From contig NC_004347.2 in NCBI RefSeq assembly GCF_000146165.2, positions 3,506,790 to 3,570,789 of the forward strand: a DNA stretch of 64,000 nt. Direction: 5' to 3'. Positions 28,833-37,895 of this stretch are shown here, one piece after another (within the stretch, counting starts at the first letter, position 1; every line of letters begins with the position of its first letter). Source of the stretch: Shewanella oneidensis MR-1 (GTDB taxonomy: Bacteria; Pseudomonadota; Gammaproteobacteria; Enterobacterales; Shewanellaceae). The position numbers and the translations under genes were made by a program. Under the pieces are notes generated by a model. The model searched no databases, had not been told where the DNA came from, and worked only from the letters and a program-made list of their open reading frames with translations.

Positions 28833-29150
28833 AACCTTTAACTCACATTAAGCAGAATCTACTGCAATCGATCAAAGTGGCAAGAGTCTCCCTTCATCTC
28901 TTATAACAACAAAAGTCAAAGATTTTTTACCATTTAAAATCAATCAACTAAAAATCCAAAGCGACATAAACTTATACAGCTGATAAAAATATCATCGCGC
29001 CATGAATGCTTAGCTATTTAAGCACTTCAGCAAATAGATGCCAATCTATTTCTATTTTGTTACTCAAATTCGCGCAACCGATCACATCTCATCAACAACA
29101 CCTAGTGAGTAGTTATTCATAAAATAGAATAAAAACACTAACTTTTTATA
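28833..29150. other. Intergenic stretch, nothing identified
   Basis: About 320 AT-rich bases between the TIGR02922-type start and the stop of the chemoreceptor. I see no gene and no clear hairpin terminator for the chemoreceptor. Confidence 0.4.
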
Positions 29151-30626
29151 TTACTGAAGCGACTTCGCTTTAAACCCGATTCTAAATCCGCCCCAATGTT
29201 TGCCATTTACATAAATTGGCACTGATAAATCATGCATAACTTCACCAGTATCTCGTTTATAGGTTTGTAGTAATACGGGATCTGTATGGGTCCCGCAGCG
29301 GATACCTGTAGGATCGTTAAATAAGCGTTTTGTGCGATTTTTCGCCATATCAACCTCAACTTTACCCGTTAATGCTTGGCTAAAGCACTTATTATGGGTT
29401 GGGAAATAACCTTTTTTATCAACGGCTCCGGCATAAATAATCTCACTATGTTTAGCAAGAATCGGTTCTTGAATGGCGGGAAAATATTGATCGGTGAAGC
29501 GGTCAAATGCAGTGGTATATTTTTGTGGCTGGGTATTCGCAATAGGCTGATATTTAGGATTAAAGAGTTCCGCCTCAGTAAAACTAGCGTTAGCTAATCC
29601 CTGAGCAAGTTTCTCGCCGCAAGCTTTTGCCGCTTCGTTAGCGAGTAATAGCACTTGTTGATCAAAGGTTTGAGTGTCCCAGTGCGACAGCGCTTTAAAT
29701 ATGCCTTCCGTTGTTAATGTGAGGGTAAACGCCTGCTCAGAAACCACCATGCTTTGTCTACCCGTCACTGTCAATGAGTCTCGGATCTGTGCTACCGAGG
29801 TACTAATCTCATTGGTGGTGTGATTATATTGTTTAAGGGAGTCTTCCATATCCCCGAGGGCATGCGCCGAGTGAGTCACAGAGGTTGAGATATCAGTAAA
29901 ATGGCTATCTAACGCCGCTATCGCCCTAACAACATCAGCAGTTTGTAGAACAACTCGCTCCATTAAGGCCGAACTTTTATCTGTTTCCGCACGAATTTCG
30001 AGCAACATTTTACCGATATCCTGAGTTGCACCTGCCGTTTTTCCGGCAAGGCTTCGCACCTCATCTGCCACTACCGCAAAACCACGACCTTGCTCTCCCG
30101 CCCTCGCTGCTTCAATGGCCGCATTCAACGCCAGTAAGTTTGTTTGTTCAGCCACCGCATTAATGACTTCGGTGATTTTTTGAATTTGTTCAGCTTTTGA
30201 CTTTAAGGCCAGCACTTGCTGAGCGGCTGTGTTGATATCCGTATTTAATGATTCGATAGCAGACACGCCCTTTTGTGCTTGAGTTCGGCCTTGCACACTC
30301 AAGCGCTCTGCCTCCTGAGTTTGGACTAAAATGCTACTCGCATTATCCCCAAGCAAAGCAGTCGTATTACTCAATTGCGCAGCCGCTACCGCGATAGCAC
30401 TCGCATGTTCGCCATTAGACTCAATGGATTTTTTCAATAAATCAATAAAATGTGAGACCTCAGCTGAACCAATCGCAATCTTACTGGTTTGGACACTAAT
30501 ATCATGTTCAGCGGAGCTTAACCTATTGAGTTTAAGAATATCTTCCTTTGATGTTTGCGCCTTGTGACTCAAAACATGCTTAACAATCCATAACACCCAA
30601 ACACAAACTATCCCCTCTAAAACCAA
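29151..30626 (-). CDS. Methyl-accepting chemotaxis protein with C-terminal sensor-like domain, 5' end cut by an IS element
   Basis: The frame is open from the IS border at 30694, giving two membrane segments (TVLVVFCSLLLNAISLSGL, then LEGIVCVWVLWIV); the first internal start-like codon is at 30626, so the original start is lost. The signalling domain holds the CheA/CheW hairpin tip ([20 protein letters not shown], then [17 protein letters not shown]). After it, residues 350-491 form a separate domain (QYFPAIQEPILAKHSEIIYA, KKGYFPTHNKCFS, GGFRIGFK) that looks like a Cache-type sensor, an unusual order. Expression depends on read-through or a promoter in the IS; possibly a pseudogene. Confidence 0.75.
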   Translation of the reverse strand: MVLEGIVCVWVLWIVKHVLSHKAQTSKEDILKLNRLSSAEHDISVQTSKIAIGSAEVSHFIDLLKKSIESNGEHASAIAVAAAQLSNTTALLGDNASSILVQTQEAERLSVQGRTQAQKGVSAIESLNTDINTAAQQVLALKSKAEQIQKITEVINAVAEQTNLLALNAAIEAARAGEQGRGFAVVADEVRSLAGKTAGATQDIGKMLLEIRAETDKSSALMERVVLQTADVVRAIAALDSHFTDISTSVTHSAHALGDMEDSLKQYNHTTNEISTSVAQIRDSLTVTGRQSMVVSEQAFTLTLTTEGIFKALSHWDTQTFDQQVLLLANEAAKACGEKLAQGLANASFTEAELFNPKYQPIANTQPQKYTTAFDRFTDQYFPAIQEPILAKHSEIIYAGAVDKKGYFPTHNKCFSQALTGKVEVDMAKNRTKRLFNDPTGIRCGTHTDPVLLQTYKRDTGEVMHDLSVPIYVNGKHWGGFRIGFKAKSLQ

Positions 30627-30756
30627 GGCATGTGTTAAACCTGAGAGGGAGATGGCGTTGAGTAAAAGGCTACAAAATACGACTAAGACTGTTCTGGTCT
30701 AATCCCATCGGACACTTAATTTTGAGACAGTATGGTCAATAAATTAAGAGGTCTAT

Positions 30757-31047
30757 ATGAGTCTGAAAAAATCACATAAGAGTTATCCGCAGGCATTTAA
30801 AGATGAAGCCGTCTTGATGGTGCTGGAGCAAGGTTATAGCGTTGCCGATGCGGCAAAGTCTCTTGGAGTTAGCACGAGCCTGCTTTACAACTGGAAGGAA
30901 AAACACGAAGCCCTGCAACAAGGCATCACCTTAGAAGAGTCTGAGCGTGATGAGTTGAAGCGATTGCGTAGAGAAAACAAAGAATTACGCATGGAGAAAG
31001 AAATTCTAAAAAAGGCAAGCGCCTTCTTTGCGAGAGAAATGAAGTAA
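30757..31047 (+). CDS. IS3-family transposase OrfA
   Basis: 96 residues: a helix-turn-helix (SYPQAFKDEAVLMVLEQGYS, then VADAAKSLGVSTSLLYNWKE) followed by a leucine-zipper-like helix (LKRLRRENKELRMEKEILKK). Near its end, at 31008-31014, the heptamer A AAA AAG lies in the right phase for a -1 frameshift into orfB. Confidence 0.93.
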   Translation: MSLKKSHKSYPQAFKDEAVLMVLEQGYSVADAAKSLGVSTSLLYNWKEKHEALQQGITLEESERDELKRLRRENKELRMEKEILKKASAFFAREMK

Positions 31048-31106
31048 GATTTCGTTTCATCAAACTGCAATCTCACCTGTTTCCCATAACACTGTTATGT
31101 CGAGTA

Positions 31107-31916
31107 ATGAGTGTCAGTAAGTCAGGCTATTACGATTGGCATAAACGCCCTGCAAACGTGATAAGCGTTGAAACACTGAAGCTTTATCGCCTTGTTCGAC
31201 AGCTATTTAAGCAAAGTCGAGGCAGCTTAGGGAATCGTGAAATGGTGAAGAAATTGCGCAAGGAAGGCTACCAGGTTGGTCGCTATCTCGTTCGTAAAAT
31301 TATGCACCGCCTTCGACTCAAAGCAACCCAGCGATGTGCTTACAAGGTGACGACACAGCGAAAACACTCAGATGCAGTGGCTGATAACCTGTTAAACATG
31401 AACTTTAATCCAGTATCGGCTAATCAGGTCTGGGCGGGTGACGTGACCTATTTAAAGACGGGTGAAGGCTGGATGTACTTAGCTGTGGTGATGGATTTAT
31501 ATTCACGCCGGATTGTGGGATGGCGCATAGACAAACGCATGACCACAGATTTGATATCCAAGGCATTAATAAAAGCCTACAACCTGCGACAACCAGCGCG
31601 AGGGCTGGTATTTCACAGTGACCGAGGCTCGCAATATACCAGTAAACAATTCGGTAGGCTGCTATCGAGCTATGGTATCCGAGCCAGCATGGGTGATGTG
31701 GGTGCGTGTTGGGATAATGCCGTTGTTGAGCGATTCTTTGGTAGCTTGAAACACGATTGGATTTTTAAAGTTGCTCAACCAACAAGGGAGTTTATGAAGC
31801 AAGATGTGACGGCTTACATCAAATATTACAACTTGGAGCGACTTCATTCTGCTAATAACGATCTGTCACCTGTAGAGTTTGAGAATTCTCAAGTAAAAGT
31901 GTCCAGTTTGGGTTGA
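31107..31916 (+). CDS. IS3-family transposase OrfB (DDE integrase core)
   Basis: 269 residues from the ATG at 31107; the same phase is open without stops from the slippery site at 31008, and includes FRFIKLQSHLFPITLLCRVM, the usual start of IS3 OrfB. So the active enzyme is an OrfAB fusion made by -1 frameshifting. The DDE residues are in VWAGDVTYLKTGEG, VFHSDRGSQYTSKQ and WDNAVVERFFGSLKHDW. It looks intact. Confidence 0.93.
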   Translation: MSVSKSGYYDWHKRPANVISVETLKLYRLVRQLFKQSRGSLGNREMVKKLRKEGYQVGRYLVRKIMHRLRLKATQRCAYKVTTQRKHSDAVADNLLNMNFNPVSANQVWAGDVTYLKTGEGWMYLAVVMDLYSRRIVGWRIDKRMTTDLISKALIKAYNLRQPARGLVFHSDRGSQYTSKQFGRLLSSYGIRASMGDVGACWDNAVVERFFGSLKHDWIFKVAQPTREFMKQDVTAYIKYYNLERLHSANNDLSPVEFENSQVKVSSLG

Positions 31917-32101
31917 CCAGTACAGACTAAACTCAGTGCGATGATGTTTTATGTTGTAATTCCATATTGTTTTTCACCGAGAAAACGCACAAGCAAAATA
32001 AGATACGAATATTCACTTACCATCCATTGCTATTTGAGTCGCTACAGCAAGTAAAATAGACAAATTTGAAAGCGGCGTAAGTGATTGTATCTCTCTGACT
32101 A

Positions 32102-32109
32102 AATTGAAC
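32102..32109. repeat. 8-bp target duplication of the IS256-family element
   Basis: AATTGAAC occurs directly before the left end of the element and again at 33403-33410 directly after its right end. Confidence 0.9.
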
Positions 32110-33402
32110 GGTAGTGTTCATAATTCTGTGTCATTTCAGTAAAATATTCAAAAACAGGAATGACACATGACCCAACCTTTTAACTTCGAACAAGCCCTTA
32201 AAGATCTGCAGTCAGGTAAAAGCCTCACAGGTAAAGACAGCATTCTTGGCCCACTGATCAAGCAACTCACTGAAGCGGCTCTCCAGGCTGAGCTTGAGCA
32301 GCATTTAGCGCATGATCCTCAGCCTAATCGTAAAAATGGCAAAACCCCTAAGACCATTAAGCATCCGTCCGGTAACTTTGAGTTAGACGCGCCTAGAGAC
32401 CGCAATGGCACCTTTGAGCCTCAGTTGATTAAGAAAAATCAAACTACACTAACCGATGAAATCGAACGTAAAGTGTTATCGATGTTCAGTATAGGTATGA
32501 GCTATCGCGATATTAATCAACATGTTGAAGATATGTATGGGCTCAATGTGTCTAACGCAACAGTCAGTGCTATCACTGACAAACTCATCCCCGAACTTAA
32601 AGCGTGGCAACAGCGCCCATTAGATAGCCATTATCCTATCGTTTGGCTTGATGCGATACATTATAAAGTCAAAGAGGATGGGCGTTACGTCAGTAAAGCC
32701 GTTTACACATTGTTAGCGCTTAATATGAAAGGAAAAAAGGAAATTTTGGGGCTTCACTTGTCCGAAAATGAAGGCGCTAATTACTGGCTATCCGTACTGA
32801 CCGATCTTAATAATCGTGGTGTAAAAGATATTCTTATCGCCTGTGTTGACGGCTTGACCGGTTTCCCTGAGGCCATAGCCAGTATCTTCCCTCATACGGA
32901 AACACAGCTATGCGTTATCCACCAGATCCGCAACTCAATGAAGTATGTCGCCTCAAAAAATCAGAAAGCGTTTATGGCTGATTTAAAGCCTGTGTATCGA
33001 GCCGTGAGTAAAGAAGCCGCAGAGATGGCATTGGACGAACTGGAGGCCAAATGGGGTGATGCTTATCCGTTGGTAATCAACTCTTGGCGTCGCAAATGGC
33101 ATAATTTGTCCCATTATTTTAAGTACCCAGAACATATCAGGAAAGTGATTTACACGACCAATGCGGTTGAGGCTGTACATCGCCAATTTAGAAAGCTCAC
33201 CAAAACCAAAGGTGCATTTCCTAATGAAAATAGCTTGTTGAAGCTACTTTACGCAGGCATATTAAACGCCTCAGATAAATGGACCATGCCAATCCACAAT
33301 TGGAGCCTTTGTTTATCTCAGTTAGCGATTTATTTTGAAGGACGTTTAGATAGCGTGCTAGAAATTTAAAAATTAGCCTGACACAGAATTTTGAACGCCC
33401 TC
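32110..33402 (+). mobile_element. IS256-family insertion sequence with intact ends
   Basis: 1293 bases. The ends share the inverted repeat core AATTCTGTGTCA (left GGTAGTGTTCATAATTCTGT..., right end complement GAGGGCGTTCAAAATTCTGT...). The element is flanked by the 8-bp duplication AATTGAAC, the usual IS256-family length. Intact transposase, ends and duplication point to a recent insertion. Confidence 0.95.
32167..33369 (+). CDS. IS256-family transposase (mutator type)
   Basis: 400 residues, the family's usual length. Catalytic Asp in YPIVWLDAIHYKVKEDG, second Asp in DILIACVDGLTGFPEAI followed by CVIHQIRNSMKYV, and Glu in YTTNAVEAVHRQFRKLTKTK. Complete and probably functional. Confidence 0.96.
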   Translation: MTQPFNFEQALKDLQSGKSLTGKDSILGPLIKQLTEAALQAELEQHLAHDPQPNRKNGKTPKTIKHPSGNFELDAPRDRNGTFEPQLIKKNQTTLTDEIERKVLSMFSIGMSYRDINQHVEDMYGLNVSNATVSAITDKLIPELKAWQQRPLDSHYPIVWLDAIHYKVKEDGRYVSKAVYTLLALNMKGKKEILGLHLSENEGANYWLSVLTDLNNRGVKDILIACVDGLTGFPEAIASIFPHTETQLCVIHQIRNSMKYVASKNQKAFMADLKPVYRAVSKEAAEMALDELEAKWGDAYPLVINSWRRKWHNLSHYFKYPEHIRKVIYTTNAVEAVHRQFRKLTKTKGAFPNENSLLKLLYAGILNASDKWTMPIHNWSLCLSQLAIYFEGRLDSVLEI

Positions 33403-33656
33403 AATTGAACTATTCACTCATGCATTATTTTAGAGCGATAGCCAATCTTCAGTGCTCTATCGAGCTTATGGCATTAGACCTTAGTATAGATTTGGCAGAA
33501 TTATCCAATAAATAGCCCCCAAAAATGCCCGTCATTTTTAGCTGACAAAATGTGGTATTCATCGCTTTATTGGCAATAATTCCGAGCAGAGTGACTGCAC
33601 ATACCGCGAGAAAACTGCTAATATCGGCGCAATTTTTTTGAGCTAACGAGATCAAG

Positions 33657-34379
33657 ATGGGCAGAGCATATCAAAACCGTAAAGAATCTATGGCGAAAAC
33701 AGCTGGCCAGAAAACCCGCCTCTACTCGCGCTACGGTAAGGAAATTTACGTAGTCGCCAAGCAAGGTGGTGTCGAGCCAGATGGTAACTTATCACTGCGT
33801 CGCTTAATTGAGCGCGCGAAGAAAGATCAAGTACCAGCCCACGTTATCGAGCGTGCTATCGATAAAGCCAAAGGTGGTGGCGGTGAAGATTATGATACAG
33901 CCCGTTATGAAGGTTTCGGCCCAGGTAACTGCATGGTTATTGTGGACTGCTTAACCGATAACGTGAAACGTACCTTCACTGAAGTCCGTCAAGCCTTTGT
34001 GAAAAACGATGCCAAACTCGGTACACCCGGTACCGTAGGCCACATGTTTGACCAATCTGCCGTGTTCGTTTTCCCCGGTGAAGATGAAGATGCCATCCTC
34101 GAAATTCTAATGATGGCCGATGTCGATGTGAACGATGTCGAAGTAGAAGATGGCATGATCAGCGTTATCGCACCACACACCGAATTTTTCAAAGTTAAAA
34201 CGGCACTGACGGATGCAATGCCAGATATCAACTTTGAAGTTGAGAACATCACTTTCGTGCCTCAAACCATGACCCCTGTGTCCGGTGAGGATGTGGCAGT
34301 ATTCGATAAATTTATCGCTGCATTAGAAGATTGTGACGACGTACAAAACGTGTATCACAATGCTGAAATTCAAGATTAA
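33657..34379 (+). CDS. YebC/PmpR-family protein (YeeN-like)
   Basis: 240 residues. Begins [20 protein letters not shown], the short N-terminal form typical of YeeN-like paralogues, followed by the three-domain TACO1/YebC fold ([59 protein letters not shown]). YebC proteins act as DNA-binding regulators or help ribosomes through difficult proline sequences. Single gene ending at the 34396 hairpin. Confidence 0.93.
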   Translation: MGRAYQNRKESMAKTAGQKTRLYSRYGKEIYVVAKQGGVEPDGNLSLRRLIERAKKDQVPAHVIERAIDKAKGGGGEDYDTARYEGFGPGNCMVIVDCLTDNVKRTFTEVRQAFVKNDAKLGTPGTVGHMFDQSAVFVFPGEDEDAILEILMMADVDVNDVEVEDGMISVIAPHTEFFKVKTALTDAMPDINFEVENITFVPQTMTPVSGEDVAVFDKFIAALEDCDDVQNVYHNAEIQD

Positions 34380-34395
34380 TTAAAATCTTACTAAA

Positions 34396-34424
34396 TAAAA
34401 ACGCAGCCATTGAGCTGCGTTTTT
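34396..34424 (+). terminator. Rho-independent terminator of the YebC-type gene
   Basis: AAAAACGCAGC / GCTGCGTTTTT with a six-base loop and T-tract, 17 bases after the stop codon. Confidence 0.9.
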
Positions 34425-34443
34425 ATTTGCAGACAATAATTGC

Positions 34444-34722
34444 CTACGCCGAGAGTTGCGCCGTATCCATACAAGTATGAGCATCGGCAACTAATACCAC
34501 CTTCCAACCAAGTTCAGCTGCAATCCGACAATTGGTATCGATACAATATTGAGTATTCATTCCCACTATCACTAAGTCAGTAATCCCCTGATGGGCTAAC
34601 GCCTCGGCAAACCCCGTTTGAGAAAAACAACTAGGCTTAGTTTTTCAAAGATATTATCCACTTTAGGATTGATTGCTAACTCATTAATTAACCTGAACTC
34701 GGGGTAACGAGTGTCGAAAAAT
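34444..34722 (-). pseudogene. Broken isochorismatase-family cysteine hydrolase
   Basis: The minus strand encodes TGFAEALAHQGITDLVIVGM, then NTQYCIDTNCRIAAELGWKV and VLVADAHTCMDT before a stop at 34444: the C-terminal half of an isochorismatase-type hydrolase with the nucleophile Cys (TQYC). The preceding piece (LINELAINPKVDNIFEK) continues in another phase, so there is a frameshift near 34640, and the N-terminal half with the catalytic Asp is missing. A gene relic; the remaining stretch to 34940 shows nothing else. Confidence 0.8.
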
Positions 34723-34940
34723 CTAAATTTAACAAACTAAATCAATGCTATAAATGATTATTTTGATAAGAAGAGTCTTTTTCTGACTGAATGCGCAGAT
34801 TTTTGCGCATATCAAGGCGCTCTGTCGTACGCCATATCGAGCTATGGTTAGACAGAGCAACTCAGAGAGGCCCGAAAAGATGCCTATTCAGCGGCTCTAC
34901 TTATCCCGGGCTCAGGTTAATTTAATAAACAACACCAACG

Positions 34941-34964
34941 AAAAAGGGCCATAAAGGCCCTTTT
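34941..34964 (-). terminator. Rho-independent terminator of hpf
   Basis: On the minus strand AAAAGGGCC / GGCCCTTTTT with a short loop and T-tract, about 25 bases past the hpf stop. Confidence 0.88.
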
Positions 34965-34988
34965 CAATCTGCTTACTACTGCGAGAAA

Positions 34989-35345
34989 CTAGCGCAAATC
35001 CATCTCTTGGATGATTTCATGGGCAATAGGTGGCGTAGTGCAAGTCGGTTTTTCATGTAAATCCGCCTTTAGCTGACCTTTGCGATGTTTAAGTGCTGCA
35101 TCAAGTTTTTTGGCGGCGTTTGCAATCGCGGGATACATGACTTCATCCGTACCAGAGGCGGAGATGCGACTGCCTTCGTAATTTGTTCGAATTTCAACCT
35201 GAAACTCGCCATGCTCCTTAGCAATAATGATATCGAGCCCGATGAGTGTGGGGAAATGAGTGGCGATTTTAGAAAACTTTTCGTTAACGTGTTCTTTTAC
35301 AGAATCAGTAACATCGACATGGTGACCAGAAAGATTAATTTTCAT
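34989..35345 (-). CDS. hpf: Ribosome hibernation promoting factor, short HPF type
   Basis: 118 residues of the S30AE/HPF family: MKINLSGHHVDVTDSVKEHV, the basic helix ANAAKKLDAALKHRKGQLKA and a short tail. It binds the 30S decoding centre and helps form inactive 100S ribosomes. It is a second S30AE protein in the window (see RaiA at 54797). It is not beside rpoN here, unlike classic hpf, and stands as a single gene. Confidence 0.9.
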   Translation of the reverse strand: MKINLSGHHVDVTDSVKEHVNEKFSKIATHFPTLIGLDIIIAKEHGEFQVEIRTNYEGSRISASGTDEVMYPAIANAAKKLDAALKHRKGQLKADLHEKPTCTTPPIAHEIIQEMDLR

Positions 35346-35576
35346 AGGTTGTCCCTTTTAGAGTCTTTACTTTTTTTTCGCTTCACAGTTAGAGCTTGGG
35401 GCATGGCAAATAAAACACAAGCCCCTAGGCAAATATTTCGACTAAAACAGGTATTAGCAGTTACTAAATGTGAGACCTATCAAAGAAATGACACAACAAG
35501 GGAACTAAAAAAATGAATAACTGGTTGATTTGTAAACAGCAGGCATAATTCAATCAACCAGCTCGATTCAAATAAT

Positions 35577-37145
35577 TTAATACTTACGCTGTACGCTCTG
35601 CTGCCAGAACTGCTGCGAGAGGTGATGAGTTTTGGTAGACAAACGTGATACCTGCTCACCCCTTGCCGCGGCATCTTGAGTCTGCTGTAGACTCTGTTGA
35701 GCTAAATCGCTGATCACATGGATTGCACGGCTGATCTCTGCCGCCACAGTTGTCTGTTGGGTCATGGCCGCCGCATTATCATCACTTAAGGAATTGATTC
35801 GGGAGATAGAGGACAATAGCTCACCAAAAGCAACGCTGGCATCCTGCGCTAAGGAAACGGAGCGTTTAACCTGTTCTTGCCCAGCCGTCATCGTTGAGGT
35901 CGCTCTTTGGGTACTGTCTCTAAAGCGACTCACAATCAGCTCAATTTGCGATGTCGATTGGCTGGTGCGGCTCGATAATTGTCTCACCTCGTCGGCAACC
36001 ACGGCAAAACCCCGGCCACTTTCCCCTGCCCGCGCCGCTTCAATCGCCGCATTGAGCGCCAACAGGTTAGTCTGGTCGGCAATAGCGCGGATAACCTCTA
36101 ATACTTGATGAATTGCTTGGCTATCTTGCTCTATCGTTTGCACCACATCGGAAAAATGGCTCACCTGTACACTCAGTTGGTGAATCGCCTCAATGACAGT
36201 TTCAAGCCGTGAATGGCCGCGCTGCGCTGCTTCATGGCTGGAGACCATTTCAGATGCAGTGCGGTGGATATTATCCGTCACCTCAGCAAAACTGGCACTC
36301 ATTTGCTCCATCGCCGTCGCAGCCTGTGTGGTTTGTGCGCTCTGACTATCGGCATGTTCCCAGGTATTGGTGATGGTTTGTTTAAGATTCACACTCTGCT
36401 CTTGAATTTCACTGGCTGAATCCGCCATACGGCCCACGACACCACCGATTTCAGAGATTAAAAATCGTAGAGCAAGATCAATTTTACCGATTTCATCCTG
36501 CCTGCCGGTATAAATCCCCATAGCCACAGGATCATCAATAATATTAGTGGCAACGCTAACCAATGCCTGCAAAGGCTGCATCAGCTTGTACCACAAAAAC
36601 CAAGCGATTAAACCACCCACAAGAGCCGCTAAGAGGGGGGAATAACACGCCAGAGATGCCGTTGCAGCAATAGCAACAAACATAGCGGTGAGGATTTTCC
36701 CCCTAAATCCTAATCGGTCTTTTTTTAATGTCTTAGCTTGTTTACCTTGATTGATTGCCAGATAAACCTCTTCTGCTGCCCTGATTTGCTCTGGAGTAGC
36801 CTGACGACGAACTGATTGATATTCATGGATTTTACCATCTTCATACACAGGCGCGACATAGGCATTTACCCAATAGTAACTACCATTTTTGGTCTTATTT
36901 TTGACGATCCCCATCCAAGGTTTGCCAGTTTTAATTCTATCCCAAAGCATTTTAAAGGCAGCGGCAGGCATATCCTCATGGCGCACGATATTGTGTGGAC
37001 TCCCTTGCAACTCAGCAACGCTATATTCACTTATCTGCGAAAAGGTTTGATTAACGTACTTAATATTTCCTTTCAGATCGGTCGTAGAGAGAAGTATCGC
37101 GTTTTCAGATAGGTGTTTTTCACCTTTTTTTGAATGTGTTTGCAT
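35577..37145 (-). CDS. aer: PAS-containing energy-taxis receptor (Aer-like)
   Basis: 522 residues from the ATG at 37145; no strong ribosome site is visible, and the frame extends 16 codons upstream. The N-terminal PAS (about 10-120) closely follows Aer: [38 protein letters not shown] and [20 protein letters not shown], which bind FAD. A hydrophobic hairpin (about 155-190) anchors it in the membrane, then HAMP and the signalling domain with [20 protein letters not shown]. Senses redox state and steers motility. Confidence 0.92.
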   Translation of the reverse strand: MQTHSKKGEKHLSENAILLSTTDLKGNIKYVNQTFSQISEYSVAELQGSPHNIVRHEDMPAAAFKMLWDRIKTGKPWMGIVKNKTKNGSYYWVNAYVAPVYEDGKIHEYQSVRRQATPEQIRAAEEVYLAINQGKQAKTLKKDRLGFRGKILTAMFVAIAATASLACYSPLLAALVGGLIAWFLWYKLMQPLQALVSVATNIIDDPVAMGIYTGRQDEIGKIDLALRFLISEIGGVVGRMADSASEIQEQSVNLKQTITNTWEHADSQSAQTTQAATAMEQMSASFAEVTDNIHRTASEMVSSHEAAQRGHSRLETVIEAIHQLSVQVSHFSDVVQTIEQDSQAIHQVLEVIRAIADQTNLLALNAAIEAARAGESGRGFAVVADEVRQLSSRTSQSTSQIELIVSRFRDSTQRATSTMTAGQEQVKRSVSLAQDASVAFGELLSSISRINSLSDDNAAAMTQQTTVAAEISRAIHVISDLAQQSLQQTQDAAARGEQVSRLSTKTHHLSQQFWQQSVQRKY

Positions 37146-37378
37146 AGGGATATCGAATTGACTCCAAGTGAAAGTTGCACAGGATTTTGCCAAAACGACA
37201 GAATACCTACTTTGATTAAGTTCACACTGGAAATAGAAAATTTAACTAAATACTAAACAAGTAAGATCAATCTCATTAATAAAACCAAACATTTGTGACC
37301 TCTCGCACAGGGTTAATTATAACGCGAGCAAGTCATCAAAATGTGTTGACTACATTTGTGCACAGCATCAACAAATGC
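37146..37378. other. Divergent intergenic region, aer side
   Basis: About 230 bases between the Aer-like start and the Fur box; with 37379-37525 the whole gap is 380 bases. No gene or clear extra signal seen apart from the Fur box and promoter. Confidence 0.4.
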
Positions 37379-37399
37379 AAATGATATTGTTTATCATTT
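37379..37399 (+). promoter_or_regulatory. Fur box of the DUF3649-PepSY-DUF3325 operon
   Basis: AAATGATA-TTGTT-TATCATTT is a perfect 8-5-8 inverted repeat that fits the Fur consensus. It overlaps the -35 position of the -10 element TATAAT at 37413-37418, so iron-bound Fur would block transcription. Confidence 0.85.
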
Positions 37400-37412
37400 A
37401 AATTAAATGCGT

Positions 37413-37418
37413 TATAAT
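37413..37418 (+). promoter_or_regulatory. -10 element of the iron operon
   Basis: Perfect TATAAT with TTTATC 17 bases upstream inside the Fur box; about 108 bases before the first ATG of the operon. Confidence 0.6.
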
Positions 37419-37525
37419 CTTCAGAAAATCGACAAATACCTCACGATAAAAGCTAAACACCTTCAACCATAGCTAGATTGGTATTTGCCTTAATAGATTT
37501 ATATTGACTGAAATAAATAGCACTT

Positions 37526-37894
37526 ATGCCACAGCTACCAACATCAAATTCCCCCATATCAGCGACAGCTGTTCGACCTATTTCGGGTTATGTTCAAGCC
37601 GCCATTCGCTGGATAAAACAAGAGCAAACTCAGTTTGGTTTGCAGGTGTTTGTGCGTGCAAGTGCCGCCTTACTAGCGGGCTATGTTGCTGCAGCAACGC
37701 TGGCCTGTTTGCTTACCCAAGTGCTACCTATGCCGCGCTTTGAAAGTACTTTAACAGCCAACATGTTGGCTTTTTTATTTTATGCCATCGCCATTATTTA
37801 TGCTTTTTGTGTTCGAAAAACCTGGCATGCGTGGCGGGATCTGACGTTATTTAGCCTCCTATGTTTTGCTCTGCTTAAGGTGTGTGGACAGTAA
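37526..37894 (+). CDS. DUF3649 small membrane protein, iron-regulated
   Basis: 122 residues with three membrane helices (about 47-68, 80-95 and 103-120), matching the DUF3649 'iron uptake protein' family that precedes PepSY proteins in Fur-controlled operons. Function not established. Its stop codon is one base from the next start. Confidence 0.8.
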   Translation: MPQLPTSNSPISATAVRPISGYVQAAIRWIKQEQTQFGLQVFVRASAALLAGYVAAATLACLLTQVLPMPRFESTLTANMLAFLFYAIAIIYAFCVRKTWHAWRDLTLFSLLCFALLKVCGQ

Positions 37895-37895
37895 G

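Larger units (their letters stand above)
30695..31919 (+). mobile_element. IS3-family insertion sequence
   Basis: 1225 bases with imperfect terminal inverted repeats: left TGGTCTAATCCCATCGGAC..., right end complement TGGTCAACCCAAACTGGAC..., both followed by ACTT. It carries orfA and orfB in two phases, the IS3 layout. No 3-4 base target duplication is present (left flank GTTC, right flank GTAC), and the chemoreceptor's 5' part is not on the far side, so the insertion was followed by a deletion or rearrangement. Confidence 0.9.
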
